Shown in pieces: positions 54,901-64,000 of a stretch of 64,000 nucleotides of DNA. A program made the translations under genes and the position numbers. Positions within the stretch are counted from its first letter, which is position 1, and every line of letters begins with the position of its first letter. The notes under the pieces were generated by a model, which was not told where the DNA came from, searched no databases, and saw only the letters and a program-made list of their open reading frames with translations. This DNA comes from Rhynchonema sp. JSB1_4 (lineage: Eukaryota > Nematoda > Chromadorea > Monhysterida > Xyalidae): assembly GCA_030248065.1 (NCBI GenBank), contig JASAMV010006129.1, positions 1 to 64,000 on the forward strand. Reading direction: 5' to 3'.

Positions 54901-55785
54901 TGGGCTGGAGCAGTGCCTGCAAGTGGAATGGGTTTATGTTTGTATACGTGCACCAGCACAACAGAAACAGAGTGCACATGTACGACAGCGTATAATACAG
55001 CGTTGGTTGCGGTGCGGCTGGTAGACTGACTCAAGCGTTGCACTTTGCTGCACAGCGCAGAGCGGCAGACATCGTGTTTTGACAGTTGGCTTGCTTTGGT
55101 CTCTGTTGTTGACGCTTGGTTTTGTTGCAGGTGTTTTTGCGTTGACTCTGTGCACCTATCGACGTTTTTGGCCCACTGCTCATATCCGTTTTTTTTCAAT
55201 ATGTTTAGTGTTTACAATGTGCTTTTCATTCCTGTCTGTGTCATACATGTGCTTCTAGTGTGTTCTTGGAACATGCAGCAAAGGGGATGGTCATGCATTA
55301 TACCAAACTCCGGCCGTCAAACTCACAGCAAACTGCACACACGCGCTGAGTTCTCATTATTTCCATTTTGTAGTAAACCAGCCATTTCGTTGGTAATAAT
55401 GTCATAGTTTTGTGCGCTGTACAGTCGTTCGTTGGATGTGACGGTTTGAAGAAAGACGTACATGCGTCTTAGCGTTTCCTTGACAACTGTCTGCAGTTGA
55501 AGCGCAAGCGTCCGCAGGATCCGCCAGCCGCATTGCAACTCATTTTGTACATGCAGTATGTATGCCATGTCCAATGAGACCTCTCTCAAGTTGTGTGCTG
55601 TGGTGTTGTTTCATCTGTTGTCATGTCTCCACCCAATTATGAATCATACGTAAGTTTTGCTTTTAGATTGCCAATAGTTTGTGTTTCGTGATCAACGATC
55701 GTTCTTGGTGTGAAACATGTGATCACTGATTGTCGTGCAATGCCAATCAATCGATCAATAATTCTGTGATCCGATCCAATCGATA
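48934..55785. other. Gene-poor region, no supported gene
   Basis: Nearly 7 kb between the Tc1-like element and the MBOAT gene. The plus strand is T-rich. Open frames reach 145 codons (minus strand 50047-50484) but none shows a family motif, signal peptide or consistent exon chain. It may include the GPCPD1 3' UTR and the MBOAT promoter. The smaller interval 47010-47454 is likewise empty. Confidence 0.45.
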
Positions 55786-58700
55786 ATGCCCGGTGAATAC
55801 ACGTTCGATTCGGGATCGAAGCTGCTGACACCTGTGGCTGATGTCATTGGGCTCAGTGTGGATAAGGTAAACGCAGTGTCTGGCGACTGTCGAACTTGTT
55901 CAGGCACGTGGTGGTCAGGCCATCGTCAGTGTTTTTGATATGCGTTGCAGTGGCAGGTTTGATTCAAAAGGTATTACCATATTAGCAAGTGTGGGAACAC
56001 GATGAGTTCAATGGTGTATTATGCATGTGCCATGACCACAGCAAGTTGTATCCTGTCTTTGGTCTTCTTACAGACGGGCGGTGCATCAGGACATCGTCAG
56101 TTCAGTCCAGTAAACTCAGCTAATTGCACTCGCAATTCCAAAAATAAGACAGGGCAGGTTTTAGTGTTCCTGTTGAAGTCATCGCTTGAAGCGCAACTGA
56201 TCGACTTGAACAGGTCTGATGGTTGGTCCGTAATTGTCGGTCACCCGGTCTTGTAACTGTGCTTCTATCACTAATTTACGTGCATGGTTTTATGCGTCAT
56301 TAGAGCAATAAACCAACAAACAGGTTTGATTTTATGCTGCACAAAACAACCAACAATAATTTCCAACAATCTCATCTTTGCAGCTCAACTTCGCGCTGTG
56401 TATGGTGTGTTCGTTGCTAGTCTCGGTCTGGTTCTATCACAAATGCACACTGGCCAGAGTCGGACGTCAAACACGACTAATACTGCCGCCTTTAATTGGA
56501 CTGTTGCTGTGCTTGTTTCAGTATGGAAGGTTGGTGTTGGGTTTTTTGCGCTATGCAGACCACCTGCTTTACTTGTAGTGACCGTTCAGTCAGAGTGATG
56601 GATCCGAACTGCTTTTGATGACACTATCCACCAAACCTAGTGATCGGAAATGATGGGATAGGGCCCGCAATAGGTTTTTTGAATTATAGATATCTCGCAT
56701 TCAGTCCGATTCGATCATCGAGTTTTAAACCGCCGATCGTGACAAAAGATCACACAGATCGACCAGGTCACTATGACGAGGGTAGACCGCAGAAATAACC
56801 GGTCCACGACCAATAACATTTATCCATTTGTTTGCAGCGGTTTCAAGCACGTTCTGGCGATGGCACTGGGTTGCTACCTGTTGATGTTGATTACACCGCT
56901 CAACCACATCCATCGTGTCATATTCGTGTTCAGCACCGGCTATCTGTCGTGGATCCATTGGTTCCGTGTCGCACATCTCACCTACTACGCCATCGACATT
57001 TCGGGGTGCGTTTGCAGGATGGGCTGCGCGATTGTCTGGGGTTGGGCTGGACAGGGAATGGCGTCTCAAAGGCGACGAACGCGAAGTGCGCGAGATATCT
57101 ACCCTCTGCGAAATGTGGTTCGCTCTCAATCTACTACTCCGGTACACCATTAGCAGCCAAGCTAAGCTGCTGGACTGATCATTTTCTTCGTCATGACGGG
57201 AAAAATTATCTGAGCCTTGCACCTTCATGTGATAAAATAGATAGAATAGATGGCCTATAAGTAATCACCGAAAACTTGCAGGCCAATGATGGTGCTTGTG
57301 CAGAAAGTGACCACACTCGCGTTCAATCTTCACGACGGCATTTGGAAGGTGCAGCGAGGTGAAAAGCTAAACGACATGCAGAAAAGGGAGGCTGTCAGGT
57401 TGGATCTGTTTGATACTAACAATCTAGGGCTGTATTCATAAAATTACAGCGAACTGACAAGTTTTGTGAAGGCAGACAACGTTGCGTGGTGCGTGCAATC
57501 TACGCTCCGCATATAAGTGCGTAAATTAAGAAAGAGATGTGTGATATTTTGCTCGTCGTTTTGATTGGGCACCGTGAATATGCCTTCAGTATTCGTCTGT
57601 TCTGAAATATTCAACTATTTTTGGTCATCGAATCGGATCTGGACCGTGCTACGCAGTATGTATTGGTAGATCAGGCCAGTGGTGTCGCTGGGGGTTGGGG
57701 GTTACCCCCTGGTATGGGGTATGGGAAATCAGCCGGTATGGGGTATCGGAAATTTTTCACTTTTGGAACAAGCACCCCTAAGAAATGACTTTTTGACCCC
57801 GAGAAGTACCAAAATTGACCATTTTTGCCTAAAAATGTCAAAAATTACTTGCTGCCACAAGAAAATTCTGTGCTGGGCACTTGACCATTTTTTGGTACTT
57901 TTAGAAGATTTTTGGGGTAATTTTTTCAGAAAACCCCTCTCGGGTATGAGAATTTTTTGAATTTTTGGAGCAACGCCCCTGGTATGGGAAATTTTTGATT
58001 TTTGGGGGTATGTATGGGAAATTTCCCGAAAATTGGGCTGGGTATGGGAAAATTTCGATTTCTCAACGGCACCGCTGGATCATGCTATTGTGACCAACAA
58101 ACTTGATGTCAACACCCGTCGACCTGCCTGTTATTTTTGCAGCCGTATCCCAACGCCACTGGAGTACTTCTCCTACGTGCTCAATTATCAGTCGGTGTTT
58201 TGTGGTCCGCTGACGTTTTACCGTGATTTTATAGACTGGGTTGATGAAAAGCACGTCTACGCGAGGGGTGGCGATGGCGACAAAAAGAATGTGAGTTTCT
58301 CTAGAATAGTGTGTCGTTCTTTTTGATTTGTGGTACACCAATGTGTGTATTGCAATCTTTTTGGGCGCCAAATTTGAAAGCGTTTTTGACGTCGATGTCC
58401 GGTGTGCAAAACTGTATGTAGTTCGACCGCACGGTGTTTACTTTCAAAGTGGATACGACCCCCCGTTCACTGATGCAACCAATCCAGTTCCTTAGGTTTT
58501 GTTTCTTTTCAGGGTCACATATCCAACGGCACTATATCGAATGGCACCGGCAACGGTGTGCAACATTCAGTTGAAACATTGCCCACACCATGGGTAAGTG
58601 TTGCCAGGACTGGCTGATGTTTCACAATATCATTTGACTTAGGTGTCACAGTTGGTGATTGGATATGCCTTGGTCGCGTGACCAAGACAAAATCCGCATT

Positions 58701-60786
58701 TGCTGACGCCACGAATTTTGACCGACATAAAGGGGTTATTTGTTATCTGTCTGTTCGATCTTTGCGCCGATCGAAATTAGTCACATCCATAAATCGCAAA
58801 GACAAAAACCTCACGTTGTCGATGCACGCGCGGTCACCAAGCTTGACACCGGCCACAGCTAGCAACGTTGGCAGAATGATTGATGTTTCACAATGTCATT
58901 ATTGTGGCAGCAAAATTTTCAGCGTGCGACTGTGACCAAGTCGGTGCAGGCACTAGTGATGTTGCTAATTGTGCTCACATTCGAGCCCTATTTCCAACTG
59001 TCATCACTAACCACGATTGACGAGAGCGGCTATCTAATCTGGTACATTCGAATGTACTTTGCCTTATGCGTCGTCAGGTGTCAGTACTACTTCGCCTGGC
59101 TGTTAGGTTGGTCTTCTTTGTGTACATTTCGCTTAATTTAGGGGTCGTGTGGTCGGTCTGGCCTTTTAGTCGCCGCATCCATGACCTGGCGGAGCGACGA
59201 GCGTACCAGCTGTAGTCATATGCATTCTGTACCCCTAAGATAATTTTGACCACGTGCGTGAACGACCGTTTTCCTATAAATACTGAAGCTGTACAAAAAG
59301 CTGCTGTAAATTACCCTTAAAAATATATTTTTGTGAACGTGTCTGAAAATTTTTCCAACTTGTCAAGAAAAAGGGGACAAAACTATTTCATCGGCCTCCT
59401 TCCTTAGCTGACGCGATCCACAACGGGTGCGGATTTGGCTTTAACGGTTACGACCAAACTACGGGTGCGCCCAAGTGGGATCTCATATCAAATATTGTCA
59501 TCTGGCCAGTCGAGGTTCGTCCATTTGCGGTTTTTTTGCTTTTTTAAGGAAAGAATTTTCAACAACCGAAAAAACTTTGTGTTTTCAGTTTGGTACCAGC
59601 TGGAAAATGCTGGTCGATAATTGGAACATGTCCACTTTGCGATGGCTTCGTCGCATATCCTATGATCGTGTGCACGTCAGGTATAATACATGATGATTTT
59701 CTCTTGTTTTCCACTGAAAGCTATCTTCTCATCCATTCAGACTGCGCACCGGTGTCACATATCTACTATCGGCCTGGTGGCACGGCTTCTTCCCGGCATA
59801 CTATATCCTGTTCTGCCAAGGTGCCTTAGTGCAAAGTGCTGCCAAACGTGTGAGTTGTGATGGTCCCAACTTTAAATTAGTTATGCGGCAAACTGCCTCT
59901 TCTGTTAGTCGGTCGGCATATTAGGTCATCGCCAGTGCCGGTTTCTGCTCGCATAAAACATCACAGCGTTTGAAAATGTTGGTGAAACTGCAATGTGTTG
60001 TATTGCCTAACTTTACACGATGATACAATGATAATTCGAATCCAATCAAGTGAATGTGTACCCTCCCTTCACTCACCTTATCAACGCCACCACATTGCAG
60101 ATGCGTCGTGCACTACGTCATCATTTCGTGAACGGCATCCGTCAACTGCACGTGTTCTATGATGTGCTCACATGCATCGCAACCAGAGTGGTCACTGTTT
60201 ACGTCACATTCCCGTTCGTCTACATTTGGGCCGACGTTCCGCTCCATTTGTACACGTATGTTGGAGACGGGGGTTATAGTCTTTCTGCGATAACGTGATT
60301 CTCGGTCACCACTAATGTGACGAAGAGTAGGCGTTCCCTACGCAAACTGCTAAACGGCAGTGTGGGGAACCAAAATGCCGTTCAAAAATATTTGCTGCGA
60401 GTTTCACTGTGGGATTTGTTACAGTTATGTGCCTGATTTCTACCATGGTTCAAGATCAGACATTGTATATTTCGCGTTCCACACGCGAGTGCGTCGTGTT
60501 ACCAATACACAAACACAGAAACACAGATATTTCGTTTCAAATCTGGACAGAGCCCATTTGCAGGCAAATGTACTTCGCCGGCCATTTTATGCTGCTGTTT
60601 GCGCTGATTGTGGTGCCATTTATCGGGTCCCGACCACCACAGCAACCATCTGACCAGAAGTCCACTGCCGACAAGCTAGGCTTGTCCCATGAACACGCGT
60701 CAACCGCTGTACTCACTAATTTCGATACAAATGGTGGCATTGTCAATGGTTGGTTGCCCCTTAGTTCATTTTTTGGGTGTTCTTAA
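55786..60786 (+). CDS. MBOAT-family lysophospholipid acyltransferase (MBOAT1/2-like)
   Basis: Integral membrane enzyme of the ER that re-acylates lysophospholipids. Exons: 55786-55866, 56384-56529, 56838-57005, 57280-57398, 58143-58290, 58513-58593, 58923-59106, 59408-59514, 59589-59680, 59741-59849, 60101-60255, 60564-60786. Family blocks: SGPMMVLVQKVTTLAFNLHDG, PTPLEYFSYVLNYQSVFCGPL, RCQYYFAWLL, NGCGFGFNGYD, WDLISN, the catalytic Asn in MLVDNWNMSTLRWLRR, and the catalytic His in LLSAWWHGFFPAYY. Many hydrophobic helices as expected. An Asn/Gly-rich insert (exon 6) replaces a less conserved loop. The stop codon coincides with the TTAA target of the adjacent palindromic element, so the last residues may be insertion-derived, or an intron may start at 60751. 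Confidence 0.9.
57677..58077. mobile_element. hAT-like MITE in MBOAT intron 4, array motif GGTATGGGAAAT
   Basis: 401 bp, termini CAGTGGTGTCG and CGGCACCGCTG, duplication GATCAGGC / GATCATGC (7 of 8) at 57669-57676 and 58078-58085. GGTATGGGGTATGGGAAAT units sit at both sides. Unlike its relatives it lacks the CG-rich core hairpin. It ends 65 bases before exon 5. Confidence 0.8.
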
Positions 60787-61361
60787 AGGGGCCGCGACAT
60801 TATTATTTTTCACGATACACCGCCTGATTTTATGTCAGAAATTGAAAGACGACATCCGAAGGAACATGTCTTACAAAGACAACAACATTGACCCGCGCTG
60901 TTTTCAGCATGAAAATCACCCCCGAACATCGAATGTCAGGAACAAAAGTCAGTTTGCTGTAGTCGCTCGGCTGTTTGAAAATCAGGCATCGAGCTCAAAA
61001 AATTATGATATGGACTCGGTGCTTATGTAATATCTGCGAAACATTTTTCCGGCAACCAGCTCCAAGCACCTGTCGACGTTGCAATTTCTGTGGCACCTGA
61101 AATGTTTCGCAAATATTACATAAGCGCCGAGTCCACATCATAATTTTTTGAGCTCGATGTCTAATCTTCAAGCGGCCGAGCGACTACAGCAAACTGACTT
61201 TTGTTCCTGACATTCGACGTTCGGGGGTGATTTTCATGCGGAAAACAGCGCGGGTCAATGTTGTTGTCTTTGTAAGACATGTTCCTTCGGATGTCGTCTT
61301 TCACAATTTCTGGCATAAAATCAGGCGGTGTATCGTGAAAAATAATAATGTCGCGCCCCCT
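60787..61361. mobile_element. Palindromic DNA element with TTAA duplication, Kolobok-like
   Basis: 575 bp, almost entirely a hairpin with arms of about 255 bp and a loop near 61050-61085. Ends AGGGGCCGCGACATTATT and complement; TTAA at 60783-60786 and 61362-61365. The arm identity is far higher than in the 3103-4758 element, so it is younger. It abuts the MBOAT stop codon. Confidence 0.85.
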
Positions 61362-61365
61362 TTAA

Positions 61366-62588
61366 CTGTTCATCAGATCGGGCCTGCGGTTCGGCCAGGA
61401 ACGAATGTGTTCTTCCATTGATGTTGAGAACACGATAAATAGACAGTTTGCAAAGTGCAAAAGGTGACGGTGACTGAGACATGTGATCCGATCACCAAGT
61501 TTGAATCCTATCATAGGTTACTACGTCACTCGGTTGGGTGTCTGCTGATGGATCATTCAGACGGCAAACCACTTGTTGGTTTGATTTGCTTAGATGCTAA
61601 AAAATGCACCGAAGACCACAAACTAGAACTTCTCCGCAGTAACAGTAACTTTTTTACACGCAACCAAGAGCAGATTAGATAAATAATTCGCGTTATTTTC
61701 AGACACAGATGACATCGCTTCCAATGGGCATGTAAAATTCGAGTAAAAACCCACCTGGTCGAGTGAATACAGTTATGGATCATAAAAACTTCTGCTGACA
61801 AAATAATTAGTGCTCCTTTCGGAAGCATTTGAAACGTTCCAACGATTCGTGGTTGTTTTTACGTCACTGACATGATCATTTTTGCTGTTTTTTAAGTTTT
61901 TATCGCAAGAAAACATGCTGGTTTTCTCAAAAGTGCTTTTCCGTCCGACTCCGGCTAGTGCTACACTGTGGAGCTTTGTGTTGAACACATTGAAAAAAAT
62001 TTTGATCCAAATTTTGTTTATTTAGCTGAGGTTTGCAAGAAAATGTTCTGAAAGCACAATTGTATGTAAAATGGGTCGCTCAGTATTCAAGAGTTGTATT
62101 TTGTGCTGGCGATTTTTATGCCTTGTTTATTTCGTGTGCGTATTTTTGTTGAATTCCAAAGTTTTAATGGTCGTGTTTGTTCACTTCAACGTTCTGCATA
62201 ACAAAGCGCTTCACTGAGTTTAATTCACACTTTGTTAGAACATGTTCGAAACCAGTGCTAAATGGGTGCGACTCCGTAAATTCAAGTTGCAACGTTGTCC
62301 GTGTCCCTGTTGCATTGTTATTATTTTTTAAAGTCCTTATTCTTAATAATGCTGTCGGTAATTCGAAAAAATCCCAACTGTGAATAAAATGTCCGGATTT
62401 CGTGGGTTTGAGTAGTTTTATTTGATAATTCCTTCCAGCTACTTTGATCTGGTGAACACAGGATTCAAATACTTTTCAATGCGCCATGGATTTCCATAGT
62501 TTCGGCGGTTTGTTTTCAGAACGTGTGACCCTGATAAAAATGGTTTTGTGGGTTCGATGCCGCTTTTGATTTCAGATCCCACCAAGAA
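61366..62588. other. Spacer between MBOAT and NUFIP1
   Basis: AT-rich sequence without a supported gene. The last few hundred bases before 62589 should contain the NUFIP1 promoter and 5' UTR, but I see no TATA box or other site I would call. Confidence 0.4.
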
Positions 62589-63798
62589 ATGTCCGATTTC
62601 CGTGGTGCGCGCGGCCAACGTCGGGGTCGCGGATACCGCGGTCAGCTTCGTGGCAGATTGCGCGGTCGCGGCGGGTCGCAACCCTCGACGTTCAGTGTGT
62701 GTGATTCTCGATTAACGCAGTCGCACCAGCCACCGGTTCCCGCGGCTAACGAAGTTTGTTTGTCTTAATTTTCCGGAAAGAACCAATCAAGAATCGGGTG
62801 GTGAATTGAGTGGAATTCACAAAAAAGTCAAGCTCAACGTCGAAGGCAGATGTTTCGGCGTGATGCTCGCCTGAAGCATCTGACTTTGAACTTTAATCTT
62901 GAGGATGACGGCCAGCTTGACTTTGTTTTGTGAACTGCACCCATTGATACCAATTCCTTCAGTTGTTGAAGCATCAATTAGCCAACTAATGCGCCCCCTG
63001 TCGACCGACGTTTCGAGAACAACCAGTGCACCAAGTTTTCGATTCGTGATCGTGGTCATAACCTTACGAAGTTGCTTTCCCCTTGGTTCATCAGTCACTA
63101 TTGCATTTCAGCCGTGTCTCTCGAACTGGCCCCAGTTGTCCGGCCAATATTCATTCAATCGTCCCACACGCAGCTTCCCCCGTAGCACCCACAGAGCACC
63201 ATTTCGTGGCAGAGAAGGTGGTGCATTTGCGGGCAAGCGAAGGTCGTTCCCACAGGACGCGCCCTTCTTCTGTGATCCGTGTTTTGTGGGATGCTATTCG
63301 CAACGAGAGTATGATGATCACGTGAGCAAACACGTTTCGGTGAGTGGATAATGCAGGAAATGCAGAGTTACAGCGTTGAACTGAGCGTTCGCTTCTTTGA
63401 ATTTGGAGCTTTTTCGCTCGATCCACATTGTTATTAAATTGTGAGTAAAGTTGCATTCACCCCCTCTCTTTTTTCTGAGAATCGCAAAATATTTCTGCTT
63501 CAGTGCGATGACGCTAACTGCAAATTCGTCGGTATTGAAAGTGCGTTGACGAAACATATGAAGAATGTGGTTGGTTGCTTATTTTTTCTTTTAAGTAATG
63601 TTGTGGTTTCGATATGTAATTGCTGAGTGATGGTTCACAGCACCATAAACGTGCGAACCCCGTTTCCGACAATTGGAAAGAAGATCGAAAGCGAAATTTT
63701 CCCACCGAGAAACACGTGCTTGACAAAGAAAGCACCAGGTCGAATGCACAACGCAAGGGAGCAGTGCTGGAATCGAACGTCAAATTCGGGAAATTTGA
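62589..63798 (+). CDS. NUFIP1: NUFIP1-like zinc-finger RNA-binding protein (3' part outside window)
   Basis: Assembly factor for box C/D snoRNPs working with the R2TP chaperone in the nucleus. Exons: 62589-62753, 63112-63339, 63504-63566, 63641-63798, continuing past the window. An RG-rich N terminus (RGRGYRGQLRGRLRGRGG) is followed by the C2H2-type region (FFCDPC...YDDHVSKHV, then CDDANCKFVG...LTKHMKN), and the diagnostic NUFIP motif (WKEDRKRNFPTEKH ... RKGAVLES..FGK), where the animal family has a W..RRKNYPT pattern. Start chosen as the first ATG before the RG repeats. Confidence 0.87.
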
Positions 63799-64000
63799 GT
63801 TAGTCATTTTCTTTATCAGGGTGTCATCGTGTCGGACCCATGCCACCAGGGCTATGTGAATTTGATAATGTTGTCGAAAGTTGTGCACCAATTTTTTTCG
63901 GTGTATTTTTCATATTCAAAGTCACGTGACCATTGTTAAGCCGTCCCGATAACAAAGTTACTTGCCTGCCCTGCTGTTCGACTGTTTTTGCGACCCTCTT

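Overview
The window is nuclear DNA of an animal, most likely an invertebrate. Genes are split by many GT-AG introns of about 60-400 bp, with a few much longer ones stuffed with transposons. Several exon chains give recognisable metazoan proteins: DHX33, GPCPD1, an MBOAT lysophospholipid acyltransferase and NUFIP1. I cannot place the phylum from sequence alone. The divergent ionotropic glutamate receptor without an amino-terminal domain and the small secreted C-type lectin fit an invertebrate. Layout on the plus strand: DHX33 helicase (5' end outside the window, to 6940), ionotropic glutamate receptor-like gene (7680-11691), C-type lectin-like gene (12505-13437), an unrecognised coiled-coil protein (14123-17756), a repeat-dominated block (about 17760-32890) holding only weak exon candidates, the 14-kb GPCPD1 gene (32899-47009), a long gene-poor stretch (47010-55785) with a 1.5-kb Tc1-like element, the MBOAT gene (55786-60786) and the first four exons of NUFIP1 (62589 to the window end). 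The most striking content is mobile. At least a dozen short non-autonomous DNA elements have CAGTG-type termini, most with 8-bp target-site duplications (hAT-like). Each carries an internal array of one short family-specific motif in G- or C-rich DNA, and most carry a small CG-rich hairpin in the core. Elements that share termini and core can carry completely different motif arrays, and the same variant sits at both ends. Two non-LTR retrotransposons (LINE-A, LINE-B; minus strand) are interrupted by these elements; removing the insertions in silico rejoins the LINE-B 3' reading frame. Inside the LINE-A 3' region sits a 648-bp terminal-repeat element (TRIM). Its two identical 257-bp LTRs each contain a tRNA-like sequence with Pol III A and B boxes; a repeat copy elsewhere in the window gives the empty site and confirms a 4-bp duplication. 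Two long palindromic elements with TTAA duplications (Kolobok-like), a TA-duplicating MITE, a TTA/TA-duplicating MITE and a possible mini-Helitron complete the set. DHX33 exon 1 has two single-base insertions in the Walker A region, and the lectin has an in-frame stop, so either local sequence errors or gene decay must be considered.
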